A stretch of DNA of 64,000 nt from Photobacterium halotolerans DSM 18316. GTDB lineage: Bacteria > Pseudomonadota > Gammaproteobacteria > Enterobacterales > Vibrionaceae. The DNA lies in contig NZ_KE384319.1 of assembly GCF_000425165.1 (NCBI RefSeq), forward strand, positions 1 through 64,000, read 5' to 3'. Below are positions 18,548 through 31,571 of this stretch, piece after piece. The notes under the pieces were generated by a model. It saw only the letters and a program-made list of their open reading frames with translations. It did no database searches and was not told the DNA's origin. The position numbers and the translations under genes are program-made. Within the stretch, counting starts at the first letter, position 1; the number at the start of each line of letters is the position of its first letter.

Positions 18548-18579
18548 GCCTGGAGGGGCATGCTACCGCCTCTCCGGGC
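18548..18579 (+). promoter_or_regulatory. Intercistronic hairpin between mglB and mglA
   Basis: GCCTGGAGGGGC pairs with GCCTCTCCGGGC over 12 bp (two G-U pairs) with an 8-nt loop. No T-run follows, so this is more likely a processing or 3'-protecting hairpin that raises binding-protein mRNA over mglA, as is common after periplasmic binding-protein genes. Confidence 0.6.
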
Positions 18580-18605
18580 TTCCAGCCGCACATTGGTAAG
18601 ACTGT

Positions 18606-20114
18606 ATGACAATACAAAATGATGAATTCCTGCTGGAGATGTCAGGGATCAGCAAGGAATTTCCCGGCGTAAAAGCCCTGGATAATGTCAATCTCAACGT
18701 CCGTCCTCATTCTATTCATGCCTTAATGGGGGAGAACGGGGCCGGGAAATCGACCTTATTGAAGTGCCTGTTTGGTATTTACGAGAAAGATGAAGGTGAG
18801 ATTGTCTTTCTGGGTAAACCGGTCAATTTCCAGTCATCGAAAGAAGCGCTGGAATCTGGCGTTTCTATGGTTCATCAGGAATTAAACCAGGTCCTGCAAC
18901 GCACAGTGATGGATAATATATGGTTAGGCAGGTACCCCAAAAAAGGACTGTTTGTTGACCAGAATAAAATGTATGAAGAAACCAAGCGTGTTTTTGAAGA
19001 ATTAGATATTGATATCGATCCGAAAGTAAAAGTCTCGACACTTTCCGTCTCTCAAATGCAAATGGTCGAGATTGCCAAAGCGTTTTCATATAATGCCAAA
19101 ATCGTGATTATGGATGAACCGACTTCTTCTCTGACTGAAAAAGAAGTAAACCATCTGTTTACGATTATTAATAAGCTGAAAGACAAAGGCTGCGGCATTA
19201 TTTATATTTCGCACAAAATGGAAGAGATCTTTTCGATTTGTGACGAAATTACGATATTGCGAGACGGTCAATGGATTGCTACCCGACCGCTGGAAGGCCT
19301 GAACATGGATGACATTATCAGCATGATGGTCGGCCGTGAACTGACGCAGCGCTTTCCTGAAAAAGATAACACACCGAAAGAACCCATTCTGGCAGTGAAG
19401 AACCTGACCGCACTGAATCAGCCTTCGATCAAAGATGTCAGTTTTGAGTTACGCAAAGGCGAAGTGCTTGGCATAGCTGGTCTTGTGGGGTCCAAGCGGA
19501 CAGATGTGGTTGAAACCTTGTTTGGTATTCGTGAGCGCAGTGACGGCGAAATCCTGCTGCACGGCAGGTCTGTGGCTAACCGTGACGCGCATGAAGCCAT
19601 TAAAAACGGCTTTGCCCTGGTGACAGAAGAGCGTCGCTCAACCGGGATATACGCCAACCTCGATATCCGATTTAATGCTTTGATTGCCAACCTGGACGAT
19701 TATAAGCAAAGCACAGGTTTACTCAGCAATAAAAAAATGTCGAGTGATACTCAGTGGGTCATTGACTCGATGCGGGTAAAAACGCCTTCACATAAAACCA
19801 CCATAGGTTCTTTATCAGGAGGCAATCAGCAAAAAGTTATTATCGGGCGCTGGTTATTAACCGGACCTGAAATACTGATGCTGGATGAACCCACTCGCGG
19901 CATTGATGTTGGCGCCAAGTTTGAAATTTATCAGCTGATATTAGAACTGGCGAAAAAAGATAAAGGCATCATTATTATTTCGTCTGAAATGCCTGAGTTG
20001 TTAGGAATAACAGATCGTATTCTGGTGATGAGTAATGGCCGTGCAGCAGGTATTGTCGAGACCAGAAATACGACACAAAGTGAAATTCTCAGCCTTGCTT
20101 CCCGCTATCTGTAA
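18606..20114 (+). CDS. mglA: Galactose/methyl-galactoside ABC transporter ATP-binding protein
   Basis: A 502-residue cytoplasmic ATPase with two tandem ABC domains, as in all sugar CUT2 importers. The N-terminal domain has Walker [10 protein letters not shown] (about 42-50), signature LSVSQMQ and Walker [11 protein letters not shown]. The C-terminal domain has a degenerate Walker A region ([10 protein letters not shown]), signature LSGGNQQKV and Walker [12 protein letters not shown]. It drives uptake with MglB and MglC. The stop is 11 bp before mglC. Codons here are more AT-rich than in mglC and lacZ. Confidence 0.94.
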   Translation: MTIQNDEFLLEMSGISKEFPGVKALDNVNLNVRPHSIHALMGENGAGKSTLLKCLFGIYEKDEGEIVFLGKPVNFQSSKEALESGVSMVHQELNQVLQRTVMDNIWLGRYPKKGLFVDQNKMYEETKRVFEELDIDIDPKVKVSTLSVSQMQMVEIAKAFSYNAKIVIMDEPTSSLTEKEVNHLFTIINKLKDKGCGIIYISHKMEEIFSICDEITILRDGQWIATRPLEGLNMDDIISMMVGRELTQRFPEKDNTPKEPILAVKNLTALNQPSIKDVSFELRKGEVLGIAGLVGSKRTDVVETLFGIRERSDGEILLHGRSVANRDAHEAIKNGFALVTEERRSTGIYANLDIRFNALIANLDDYKQSTGLLSNKKMSSDTQWVIDSMRVKTPSHKTTIGSLSGGNQQKVIIGRWLLTGPEILMLDEPTRGIDVGAKFEIYQLILELAKKDKGIIIISSEMPELLGITDRILVMSNGRAAGIVETRNTTQSEILSLASRYL

Positions 20115-20125
20115 GGGTTATTAAC

Positions 20126-21136
20126 ATGGAAACATTAAAAAAATTAAGCATGATGCGCTACCTTAAAGCCGGCGGTATTTATGCAGTGCTTTTTATTCTG
20201 CTCGCTATCATAGTGATTCAGGAACCGTCTTTTTTAAGTTTGAGAAACTTAAGTAATATTCTTACCCAGTCGTCCGTTCGTATCATCATCGCACTGGGTG
20301 TGGCTGGCCTGATTATTACTCAGGGCACAGACTTGTCAGCCGGCCGCCAGGTGGGACTGGCAGCGGTGCTGTCTGCGACTTTGCTGCAGGCATCAGATAA
20401 CGTCAACAAAGTTTTCCCGGATCTGGGTCAGATCCCAATCGTTGCTGTCATTATTGCGGTTTGTGCCGTCGGCGCCCTGATAGGTTTGGTGAACGGCTTC
20501 ATCGTGGCCTACATGCGGGTAACGCCGTTTATTGCCACGCTGGGTACTATGATCATCGTCTACGGGGTGAACTCGCTGTATTTTGACTCAGTGGGTGCCT
20601 CGCCAATCGCCGGTTTTGACCCGCGCTTCTCAGAGTTTGCACAGGGGTTCATCAGGCTGGGCAGCTTCAGGCTCTCTTACCTGACCTTCTACGCCATTAT
20701 TGCCATTGGCCTGGTGTGGGTGCTGTGGAACAAGACGGTGTTCGGCAAGAATATTTTCGCCATTGGCGGCAACCCGGAAGCGGCGAAAGTCTCGGGTGTG
20801 AATGTGCCGGTAACGCTGCTGAAGATTTACGCGCTGTCTGGTGTGTTTTACGCCTTCGGCGGCATGCTGGAAGCAGGGCGTATCGGCTCTGCAACCAACA
20901 ACCTGGGCTTCATGTATGAGCTGGATGCCATCGCGGCCTGTGTGGTTGGCGGAGTGTCCTTCGCCGGTGGCGTCGGCAGTGTGATCGGTGTGGTAACCGG
21001 GGTGCTGATTTTTACCATCATCAATTACGGTATGACCTATATTGGTGTCAGCCCTTACTGGCAGTACATCATTAAAGGCGGCATCATCATCTTTGCGGTC
21101 GCCCTCGACTCAATGAAGTACGCCAACAAGAAATAA
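20126..21136 (+). CDS. mglC: Galactose/methyl-galactoside ABC transporter permease
   Basis: A 336-residue CUT2 permease with 8-10 hydrophobic segments. Typical blocks are LIITQGTDLSAGRQVGLAAV, GLVNGFIVAYMRVTPFIATLGTM, NPEAAKVSGVNVP (cytoplasmic loop contacting MglA), and GGVSFAGGVGSVIGVVTGVL. It completes the mgl importer. A hairpin and then lacZ follow in the same direction. Confidence 0.93.
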   Translation: METLKKLSMMRYLKAGGIYAVLFILLAIIVIQEPSFLSLRNLSNILTQSSVRIIIALGVAGLIITQGTDLSAGRQVGLAAVLSATLLQASDNVNKVFPDLGQIPIVAVIIAVCAVGALIGLVNGFIVAYMRVTPFIATLGTMIIVYGVNSLYFDSVGASPIAGFDPRFSEFAQGFIRLGSFRLSYLTFYAIIAIGLVWVLWNKTVFGKNIFAIGGNPEAAKVSGVNVPVTLLKIYALSGVFYAFGGMLEAGRIGSATNNLGFMYELDAIAACVVGGVSFAGGVGSVIGVVTGVLIFTIINYGMTYIGVSPYWQYIIKGGIIIFAVALDSMKYANKK

Positions 21137-21147
21137 TCGAACCCTAT

Positions 21148-21190
21148 GCAGACAGCGCATCAGTCTTTTTATCCTGGTGTCGCTGTCTGC
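21148..21190 (+). promoter_or_regulatory. Inverted repeat between mglC and lacZ
   Basis: GCAGACAGCG (21148-21157) pairs perfectly with CGCTGTCTGC (21181-21190) around a 23-nt loop. No T-run follows. It may modulate read-through from mgl into lacZ or protect the mgl message. No separate strong promoter for lacZ is evident in this 93-bp gap. Confidence 0.55.
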
Positions 21191-21202
21191 GTGCATTGTT
21201 AA

Positions 21203-24376
<3,174 letters not shown>

Positions 24377-24397
24377 TCCTGTTAGGGTAACTTTTTG

Positions 24398-24409
24398 ATG
24401 GACGTTTAC
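24398..24409. promoter_or_regulatory. Possible second gal operator (weak)
   Basis: ATGGACGTTTAC carries one good half (CGTTTAC) of the operator seen at 24485 and a poorer left half. Centre-to-centre distance to the strong site is about 87 bp, reminiscent of the paired external and internal operators of the E. coli gal promoter. Low confidence; the left half deviates. Confidence 0.35.
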
Positions 24410-24484
24410 ATAGAGTTCATTTCGTCTATTACACGTCTTTATAAGCTTTAATCTGAACATGAGCTGTGATTTTTAATTAATTTT

Positions 24485-24496
24485 GTAAACGTTTCC
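24485..24496. promoter_or_regulatory. GalR/LacI-type operator of the galTKM operon
   Basis: GTAAACGTTTCC lies about 100 bp before galT in an AT-rich promoter region. It is the reverse complement of the mgl operator, which makes co-regulation by one repressor very likely. A short hairpin (GAGCAGC / GCTGCTC, 24525-24551) follows in the leader. Confidence 0.7.
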
Positions 24497-24589
24497 ACCG
24501 TGTGAGAAAGGTAACAGTCTCCCTGAGCAGCGGATTGCTACACTGCTGCTCATTGTAGGTAATCACGATAAGTAAGGCATTCAGTCACT

Positions 24590-25693
24590 ATGTTTACAGA
24601 CGTATTTGATGCAAGCGAACATCCTCACCGGCGTTTGAACCCGCTGACCGGTCAGTGGGTACTGGTGTCGCCCCACCGGGCGAAAAGGCCCTGGCAGGGC
24701 GCAGATGAATCGCCAGCGGCGGCACCGGAGCAGCCTTACGACAGCGAGTGCTTCTTGTGTGCAGGCAATACCCGGGTGTCGGGCGATGTGAACCCGGCCT
24801 ATACCGGGACTTATGTCTTCAACAATGATCATGCTGCGTTAATGCCAGACACGCCGTCTGCCAGCAGCGAAGGAACCAGCAGCAAAGGAAGCAACCTGTT
24901 TCAGTTTGAATCCGTTCAGGGCTTGAGCCGGGTGGTGTGTTTCTCGCCGGATCACAGTAAAACGCTGCCTGAATTGCCCCTGTCGGCCATTACCGAGGTC
25001 GTTAATACCTGGGACCGTCAGATCGAAGAGCTAGGTCAGCGCTTTCTCTGGGTACAGGCTTTTGAAAACAAGGGCGCCATCATGGGCTGTTCTCAGCCTC
25101 ACCCGCACGGGCAAATCTGGGCCAACAGCTTTCTGCCCAACGAAGTGGCGGTGAAAGATCAGTATCAGCGTGACTATTTCCAGCGGCACGGCAGGCCGTT
25201 GCTGGTGGATTACGTCCGCTCGGAACTGGCAGACGGCAGCAGAACTGTGGTGGAGACTGAGCACTGGTTGGCGGTCGTCCCTTATTGGGCCGCCTGGCCG
25301 TTTGAAACCCTGCTGCTGCCGAAAACTCACATTCGTCGCATGAGTGAACTTTCTGCTGAACAGCGCGAGGATCTGGCACTGGCGCTGAAAAAGCTCACCA
25401 GCCGCTATGACAACCTGTTTCAGTGTCCATTCCCATATTCGATGGGATGGCATTTCGCCCCTTTCTTTGAGCACAGCGACACTGACAGTAATGATCTGGA
25501 CCACTGGCAATTGCACGCCTTGTTTTACCCGCCATTGTTACGCTCAGCGAGTGTCAGGAAATTCATGGTTGGCTACGAAATGCTGGCCGAAAGCCAGCGC
25601 GACTTAACACCCGAACAGGCCGCAGAAAGACTGCGGGCTGTCAGCGATGTGCACTATCGCGAACAAAACACCAGTAAGGAAAAGCAGTCATGA
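24590..25693 (+). CDS. galT: Galactose-1-phosphate uridylyltransferase
   Basis: Second Leloir enzyme: transfers UMP between UDP-glucose and galactose-1-phosphate. 367 residues. [22 protein letters not shown] is the conserved start, CFLCAGN and the later His residues are the metal site, and [12 protein letters not shown] carries the catalytic His (about 173). [10 protein letters not shown] is a further family block. It is the first gene of galT-galK-galM and overlaps galK by 4 bp (ATGA). galE is not in this cluster. Confidence 0.95.
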   Translation: MFTDVFDASEHPHRRLNPLTGQWVLVSPHRAKRPWQGADESPAAAPEQPYDSECFLCAGNTRVSGDVNPAYTGTYVFNNDHAALMPDTPSASSEGTSSKGSNLFQFESVQGLSRVVCFSPDHSKTLPELPLSAITEVVNTWDRQIEELGQRFLWVQAFENKGAIMGCSQPHPHGQIWANSFLPNEVAVKDQYQRDYFQRHGRPLLVDYVRSELADGSRTVVETEHWLAVVPYWAAWPFETLLLPKTHIRRMSELSAEQREDLALALKKLTSRYDNLFQCPFPYSMGWHFAPFFEHSDTDSNDLDHWQLHALFYPPLLRSASVRKFMVGYEMLAESQRDLTPEQAAERLRAVSDVHYREQNTSKEKQS

Positions 25694-26898
25694 CGACAAA
25701 CAGCCGGGAAGAACAGCTAGCCAGCAGCCTTGTCACCGCCTTTGCTGAGGGGTTTGGTTATGGGCCGTCACACCTGATCCAGGCGCCGGGACGCGTGAAC
25801 CTGATCGGGGAGCACACAGATTACAACGATGGCTTTGTCCTGCCGTGTGCCATTGATTATCAGACCATGGTGGCTGCCGCCCGTCGCGACGATCAGTGTG
25901 TCAGGGTGATGGCCATCGATTATCAGGGCGAGCTCAATACGTTCGATCTTTCCCAGCCACTGGCGTTTGATAAAGACTGCCTGTGGGTCAATTACATTCG
26001 TGGCGTGATTGATTGCTTGCAGTCACGAGGCTGTCAACTGGGCGGTATTGATATTGCGGTCAGCGGTAATGTCCCTCAAGGGGCAGGGCTGAGTTCATCC
26101 GCGGCGCTGGAAGTGGTCATAGGGCAAACTTTTAACACCTTGTTCGGTTTGTCACTGACACAGCAGGAGATTGCGTTAATCGGTCAGCAAGCTGAGAACC
26201 AGTTTGTCGGGTGCAATTGCGGCATCATGGATCAGCTGATTTCTGCCGAAGGTGAAGCGGGACATGCACTGCTAATCGACTGCCGTTCTTTAGACACCAA
26301 AGCCGTTTCTCTGCCGCCTGAATTGTCTGTGGTGATCATCAACAGCAACAAAAAGCGCGGCTTAGTCGGCAGTGAATACAATACCCGTCGTCAGCAATGC
26401 GAAGCGGCTGCCCATGCCTTTGGCGTTAAAGCATTACGGGATGTGGATTTAGCCAGCTTTCTCAGCAAAGCGGATCAGCTCGATCTGGTGGTTGCTCGCC
26501 GGGCCAGACATATCATCACTGAAAATGCACGTACCCTGCAGGCGGCCCAAGCTTTAGCGCAGGGCGATCTGGCAAAACTCGGCCAGCTGATGGCGGCCTC
26601 TCATCAGTCTATGCGGGATGATTTTGAAATCACAGTACCGGAAATCGACACCCTGGTGGACATTGTGAAAGCGGCAATCGGCGAGCGGGGCGGTGTACGC
26701 ATGACAGGCGGCGGTTTTGGCGGATGCGTGGTCGCGCTGGTGCCTGCGGAACTGGTCGCCTCAGTACAGCAGGCGGTTGAGAGCCAGTACCAAAACGCAA
26801 CCGGTCTGAAGGCCAGCATCTATGTCTGCCAGCCGATGGCAGGTGCTGGTGTGCTGAAAAGTGCCTCGCTGCAGCAGGATGTACTCAATGCTCAGTGA
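25690..26898 (+). CDS. galK: Galactokinase
   Basis: GHMP-family kinase phosphorylating alpha-D-galactose with ATP. 402 residues. The galactokinase signature [19 protein letters not shown] lies near residue 36; the ATP-binding GHMP motif is [12 protein letters not shown]; the C-terminal motif is [16 protein letters not shown]. It starts within the galT stop and its end overlaps the galM start, giving a tightly coupled operon. Confidence 0.95.
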   Translation: MTTNSREEQLASSLVTAFAEGFGYGPSHLIQAPGRVNLIGEHTDYNDGFVLPCAIDYQTMVAAARRDDQCVRVMAIDYQGELNTFDLSQPLAFDKDCLWVNYIRGVIDCLQSRGCQLGGIDIAVSGNVPQGAGLSSSAALEVVIGQTFNTLFGLSLTQQEIALIGQQAENQFVGCNCGIMDQLISAEGEAGHALLIDCRSLDTKAVSLPPELSVVIINSNKKRGLVGSEYNTRRQQCEAAAHAFGVKALRDVDLASFLSKADQLDLVVARRARHIITENARTLQAAQALAQGDLAKLGQLMAASHQSMRDDFEITVPEIDTLVDIVKAAIGERGGVRMTGGGFGGCVVALVPAELVASVQQAVESQYQNATGLKASIYVCQPMAGAGVLKSASLQQDVLNAQ

Positions 26899-27958
26899 TG
26901 ACTATCTACCGCAACTGACTGCCAGCCTGACCTCAGATGCCGCCTGCGACGGGCAACCGGCTCGGGTGTTCACCTTATCCAATGGCAATGGTATGACAGC
27001 GACTTTCATGGACATAGGAGCAACCTGGCTAAGTTGCACCTTGCCGCTGCGTTGCGGTCGGCGTGAAGTGCTGCTGGGCTGCCGCACTCTGGCCGATTAC
27101 CAGCGTCAGACAGCGTATCTCGGCGCTACGGTGGGACGCTTTGCTAACCGGATCGGCAACAGCCGGTTCAGCCGTAATGGCAAAGTATTCAGTCTGTCGG
27201 CGAATGAAACAACGCACTGCCTGCACGGCGGCCCGCACGGATTTGATAAGCAGCGCTGGCAGGCGGAGCAATGTTCTGATTCTTCGATCCGGTTTAGTTT
27301 GTCATCACCGGCTGGCGATCAGGGCTTCCCCGGTCATTTGACGCTATCCGTGACGGTGTCACTTAGTGAATCTAATCAGGTGATCTTTGACTACCTGGCA
27401 CAAGCGGATGAAGACACGCCGGTGAATCTCACCAATCATGCTTATTTCAATCTGTCCGGGGCCGAGTCCGGTTCCGATTGCCTGGATCATCGTCTTACCG
27501 TCAGTGCGCAGCGCTATGCCGTGACAGATTCGGATAGGATTCCGACCGGTGAACTGCGCGCGGTCGCCGGAACCGGATTTGATTTTGGCAAGGGGAAGCC
27601 TGTTCGCCAGGATTTGCTGCTGGATGCGGATCAGCAACTGGCAGGCGGTTATGACCATGCCTTTGTGCTCAATGAGGAAGCCATCGGCTCGGGCACAGCC
27701 GTTGAACTGGTATCAGAAGACGAGCAGGTCTCAATGACAGTGATGACCACTAAGCCCGCGGTTCAGATTTATACCGGTAATGCGCTGGCAGGCACACCCG
27801 GACGTGATGGCTGTTATCAACCGCATCAGGGCATTGCGATTGAAACCCAATATTTGCCGGACTCTCCCAATCACCCGGAATGGCACTTCAGTGATGCCTG
27901 GCTGATTGCGGGGGACAGTTATCAGCACACGACCTGTTATCAGTTTGATTTTGAGTAG
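26888..27958 (+). CDS. galM: Aldose 1-epimerase (galactose mutarotase)
   Basis: Interconverts beta- and alpha-galactose so that LacZ product can enter GalK. About 356 residues. Family blocks are [31 protein letters not shown] (catalytic His region), [12 protein letters not shown] (second active-site His) and [18 protein letters not shown] (catalytic Glu). The start at 26888, overlapping galK, is chosen because AGGATG precedes it and it matches GalM length; GTG 26861 and ATG 26879 are alternatives. Confidence 0.93.
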   Translation: MLSDDYLPQLTASLTSDAACDGQPARVFTLSNGNGMTATFMDIGATWLSCTLPLRCGRREVLLGCRTLADYQRQTAYLGATVGRFANRIGNSRFSRNGKVFSLSANETTHCLHGGPHGFDKQRWQAEQCSDSSIRFSLSSPAGDQGFPGHLTLSVTVSLSESNQVIFDYLAQADEDTPVNLTNHAYFNLSGAESGSDCLDHRLTVSAQRYAVTDSDRIPTGELRAVAGTGFDFGKGKPVRQDLLLDADQQLAGGYDHAFVLNEEAIGSGTAVELVSEDEQVSMTVMTTKPAVQIYTGNALAGTPGRDGCYQPHQGIAIETQYLPDSPNHPEWHFSDAWLIAGDSYQHTTCYQFDFE

Positions 27959-28018
27959 AGGTATGTCCGGCTTTACCGCCGGTTGGTGATTTCTCCGGGG
28001 GTAGATGAAATCACATCA

Positions 28019-28047
28019 GCGAGTGGCGGATTGCCACTCGCTTTTTT
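28019..28047 (+). terminator. Intrinsic terminator after galM
   Basis: GCGAGTGGC-GGATT-GCCACTCGC followed by TTTTTT. The 9-bp stem is perfect. It ends the galTKM operon before the convergent repressor gene. Confidence 0.9.
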
Positions 28048-28109
28048 CAGTCTGTTGCTTTGTTCATTCCGTCCTTGTTTCGTCCGTACCTGTTCATTCC
28101 GTTCTTTTT

Positions 28110-29114
28110 TCAGTCCGACAATGCGCGTACGGATAAGCGACGCACCAGGGTGGGGGCATATAAACGGCTGTCAGGGCTGATGGCTTCATTTTTGGCTAAT
28201 TTCATCGACAAAATGGCAGCTTGTTCGGCCATGATCTGAATGGGGTAGCGGACGGTGGTTAATTTCGGATGCAGGTATCTTGCCAGCGCGCCATCGTCAA
28301 AACCAACGAGCGACATCTCCTCAGGTGTGCGGATGCCATTTTCATCCAGCACGGAGAGCACGCCCGCGGCCATGAAGTCGTTATAGGTGACAATCGCTGT
28401 AATTGGCAGGTTTTTCGCGAGCAGGTTAATGGCTGCGCTTTCACCGCCTTCACCATCCGGTGAACCAAACTCAATATAACTTTCACGAAGTGGAATGCCG
28501 TGTTCTTCCAGTGCTTTTTCGTATCCGTTTCTGCGCTGCTCTTTGTCTTCAATATCATGGTTTGAACTGACATAACCAATATGCTGGTGGCCGTGCGAAA
28601 TAAGAAACTTGGTGGCCAGATAGGTGCCGCGTTCGTTATCAAGGGCGATGCAACGGTTGGCAATCTCAGGAATAAATCGGTTGATCAGCACCATGCTGGG
28701 AACTTCACGCGCAAATTCGATTAATTCGTCATTGCTGAGTGCTTTACTGTGGATGACGTAGGATTCACACCGGCTGTTGAGCAGCAGTTCTATGGCTTCG
28801 CGCTCCTGTTCGGCATTGTGGTATCCGTTACCGATCAGCAGATGTTTCTTTTGCTGTCGGGCAATACCATCGATCGCTTTGACCATAGCACCAAAGAAGG
28901 GATCCGAGACATCACCCGCAAGGACGCCCAAAGTGTTGGTGCTTTGGTTCACCAGCGCTCTGGCGTTGGCGTTGGGCCGGTAACCCAGAGTCCGCATGGC
29001 CTGAGTGACAGCATCAACCGCCGTCTGACTGGCTTTGGGCGATTTATTGATAACGCGGGAAACGGTCGCAACAGACACACCCGCGTGCTTTGCGACATCT
29101 TTGATCGTTGCCAT
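28110..29114 (-). CDS. galR: LacI/GalR-family transcriptional repressor of the galactose genes
   Basis: A 334-residue repressor: N-terminal LacI-type HTH (IKDVAKHAGVSVATVSRVIN), hinge helix region (NANARALV), and a periplasmic-binding-like sugar domain with NTLGVLAGDVSDPFFGAM and LVGFDDGALARYL. The start at 29114 follows GAGGTCACC; an upstream ATG at 29129 lacks homology. It is convergent with galTKM. Operators of the type bound by this family lie before mglB, galT and its own gene, so it probably represses all three until galactose binds. It could equally be called GalS. Confidence 0.85.
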   Translation of the reverse strand: MATIKDVAKHAGVSVATVSRVINKSPKASQTAVDAVTQAMRTLGYRPNANARALVNQSTNTLGVLAGDVSDPFFGAMVKAIDGIARQQKKHLLIGNGYHNAEQEREAIELLLNSRCESYVIHSKALSNDELIEFAREVPSMVLINRFIPEIANRCIALDNERGTYLATKFLISHGHQHIGYVSSNHDIEDKEQRRNGYEKALEEHGIPLRESYIEFGSPDGEGGESAAINLLAKNLPITAIVTYNDFMAAGVLSVLDENGIRTPEEMSLVGFDDGALARYLHPKLTTVRYPIQIMAEQAAILSMKLAKNEAISPDSRLYAPTLVRRLSVRALSD

Positions 29115-29233
29115 GGTGACCTCATTCAATATTCCAGCCTATTAAACAACGCGGGTGTAATGGTTTCAATCAAAGAATGCCAACCAATTGTGACCATGGC
29201 ATAACTTAATGAATAAAAGAATATTTATTTAGT

Positions 29234-29245
29234 GTAACCGTTTAC
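29234..29245. promoter_or_regulatory. Probable autoregulatory operator upstream of galR
   Basis: GTAACCGTTTAC differs from a perfect palindrome at one pair and shares the CGTTTAC half with the mgl and gal sites. It lies about 120 bp before the galR start codon, in the region expected to hold its promoter. Confidence 0.6.
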
Positions 29246-29334
29246 TTAATTGCCGGGATAAGCGCCGGAATCTATCGCAAGCCGCCAGTCCGGTCAGCCT
29301 GCGAAAGAGAGTGGGGGGAAGAGTGCGGGCGGGA

Positions 29335-30003
29335 TCAATAACGATTGATAGTAATATCAGAAACATAGCCGTGCTCTGCATGTTGCAGCGCTTTCTTTAG
29401 CATGATGGCGGTTTCTTCAGGTGTCATGAAACTGCTGAGATCCATCTCTTTACCACTGCTGGCCCAGAATTCGGTTGCCATGCCGCCAGGATACACGCCG
29501 ACCAGTTTCATTGGTTTGCCTGTTAATTCCAGCCGGGTTGATTCCACCAGTCCCTTTACGCCCCATTTGGCCGCGCAATAGGTTGACTCGCCGGCTTTTG
29601 CCACCTGAGCCGCCGTCGACATAACAACAGCGCAGGTCAGCGGAGTATTGCGGTAGCGTTTAACCGCTTCGCGAAGAAAATAGGTCGCAGACAGCAGGTT
29701 ATTGCTGATCAACTGCGCAATGGCGTCGGGCTCTTGTTTCTCCAGCGAGCCGAAATAGCCACTGCCGGCACAGAAAATAATGGTTTCAGGTGCGGATGGC
29801 AGTTTATCGAACAGAGATGACACCGAGCTGGCATCTGAAAGATCGGCAGTCAGGGTACAGATATTGGCCGGCTGACATTGACGGGCGATGTTATGTAAGC
29901 GCTCGTCGTTTCGGCCTGTCAGTGTCAGCGTGTGGCCATCGGCGGCATAAGCGGCAGCCAGCGCCGCGCCCAGTCCACTGCTGGCGCCTGTGATCAGAAT
30001 CAT
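29335..30003 (-). CDS. SDR family oxidoreductase
   Basis: A 222-residue short-chain dehydrogenase/reductase with Rossmann motif TGASSGLGAALA at the N-terminus, CAGSGYFG (the NAG-equivalent strand), catalytic Ser in VMSTAAQVA, and YCAAKWGVKG giving the Tyr-x-x-x-Lys pair. NAD(P)-dependent; substrate unknown. It is 18 bp downstream of the glycosyltransferase gene in the same direction, so the two probably form an operon. Confidence 0.88.
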   Translation of the reverse strand: MILITGASSGLGAALAAAYAADGHTLTLTGRNDERLHNIARQCQPANICTLTADLSDASSVSSLFDKLPSAPETIIFCAGSGYFGSLEKQEPDAIAQLISNNLLSATYFLREAVKRYRNTPLTCAVVMSTAAQVAKAGESTYCAAKWGVKGLVESTRLELTGKPMKLVGVYPGGMATEFWASSGKEMDLSSFMTPEETAIMLKKALQHAEHGYVSDITINRY

Positions 30004-30021
30004 TGTTATCCTCTGCTTTTC

Positions 30022-31179
30022 TCAGGGTTTATTCGGCAAAGTATAGCGACATTTTGGCTGTCGGACAGAGTTGGCAGCATGCAGACGGTTATCAATATAG
30101 GGTGGATGTCCCTGATAACACAGCGCATCGTAAGCCTCGGCCATAGTGCGAACATCATGGTGCTGCAAAATGTGACGGCGAGGGCTGATGCCGGGTTTCT
30201 TAAGCAGCGCAGTATGGATTTGGTAAATAAGCGTCCGCTCATCGTCAGTATTGAGCGGGATACCATTTAACGGACAAAGGACATCGCTGCAGGCTCCCAT
30301 ATCGGTTAATGCCGCGGGTATTTCGCAGGCCTGTGCTTCAAGGGGGGAAACAGGGTAGTCCTCCTGTTCAGAGGTAATGCAGAACAGATCCAGCGCCTGA
30401 TAAAACTCAGGCATGTTCTCGACGTGGCCCATGAAATGGACACGGTGGCTCAGCGACAGCTTTATTGCCAGCATATGCAGCGCTCGCGCCAGACCGCCTT
30501 CACCTGCCAGGGCCAGATGCACATTTTCCGGTAAATGACTCAGGGCATGTATCAATAAATGATGCCGCTTTTCCGGGATCAGTCTGCCTGCTGTGCCTAT
30601 GATTTTCACTCCTGTGGGTAAGCCCAGCCGGAGCCGGGCCATACTCTGGTTGCCAGGCTGGAATCGCTGAGTATCAACACCGTACGGAATCGTGGTGATA
30701 TCCCGGCGGCTAAGAGACGTTTGTAACCTGTCATTCAGTCTGTCGCCGCTGGTAACCACCACAGGGTGAATACAACTCAGGGCCATTTTCAGCAAACGCG
30801 GATGTTTGGGTTCTTCCGGCAGCCAGTTGTCGTGCTCGCTGTGTATGAAGGTTTTGACGCCGGCCAGTCTGGCTGCAATACCAGCCCGATATAAAGCAGT
30901 GCTTTGATGGGTATGCACAACGTCTGCGTTGTAAGCACGAAACAGTTTTACCAGTGTACGGATCACGCTTGCGGCTGTTTCAGATTCCGCATCAAGGAAG
31001 ATCAGTTTATCAACGACATGTTTCAGGTAAGGCCACCTGTCTAGTGATTCACTCATCGTCCCTTCCAGGCAGACGATAAAACGTCTTTGCTGCAAGGCAG
31101 AGAATTGCTGAATATTCACTGCTGTAATGCCCACCATTCCCGGTGTTAAGTGCTTTACAACCTGGATAACAGCATTCAT
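30022..31179 (-). CDS. Glycosyltransferase family 4 protein
   Basis: About 385 residues, two Rossmann-like halves of a GT-B enzyme. The N-terminal half has VVHTHQSTALYRAGIAAR and FIHSEHDNW. The C-terminal half has IGTAGRLIPEKRHHLLIHAL (nucleotide-sugar-binding) and LFCITSEQEDYPVSPLEAQACE (the E-x7-E motif region). It transfers a sugar to a saccharide or lipid, probably for surface polysaccharide. The start at 31179 is preferred because AAGGTGGT precedes it. The longer frame to 31254 has a cysteine-rich, non-homologous extension. No other polysaccharide genes are adjacent. Confidence 0.82.
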   Translation of the reverse strand: MNAVIQVVKHLTPGMVGITAVNIQQFSALQQRRFIVCLEGTMSESLDRWPYLKHVVDKLIFLDAESETAASVIRTLVKLFRAYNADVVHTHQSTALYRAGIAARLAGVKTFIHSEHDNWLPEEPKHPRLLKMALSCIHPVVVTSGDRLNDRLQTSLSRRDITTIPYGVDTQRFQPGNQSMARLRLGLPTGVKIIGTAGRLIPEKRHHLLIHALSHLPENVHLALAGEGGLARALHMLAIKLSLSHRVHFMGHVENMPEFYQALDLFCITSEQEDYPVSPLEAQACEIPAALTDMGACSDVLCPLNGIPLNTDDERTLIYQIHTALLKKPGISPRRHILQHHDVRTMAEAYDALCYQGHPPYIDNRLHAANSVRQPKCRYTLPNKP

Positions 31180-31571
31180 AGCGACCACCTTACAACATCT
31201 GCCTGTACAGGCCGAAGCAAGAGTTATACCAGCAATAATGGGGGTTGGTGGCATCTGTTAGCGTTTGAAGCTGGCAGTTAATCGGGTGGCATTTGCATTT
31301 TGCAAATCAAGTTGCGAATAGTTACTGAGCTTGAAATCAATATGCAATTTATCAATGAAGGGATGACTTCAACCGCATGTCTGCACTTCTTGTCTTTTTA
31401 GTATGCCTTTCTGGTCTAAGCTGGACATTGCTTTCCAGGCTCAGGGTGTCTGCTTAGTGGTAAAGCTGTTTGGCAATGTATCGAGCAAGGGCTATGGAAC
31501 AAGCGCCATGAAACTAGACAGGCAGTGATATCGGTCTGCCGCATTCATCCCAGTTCAGGAGAAAATTACGT
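31180..31571. other. Intergenic gap between divergent genes
   Basis: About 390 bp between the glycosyltransferase start and the Asp-box protein start. It must contain both promoters. I see no convincing gene, strong hairpin or repeat in it. Confidence 0.4.
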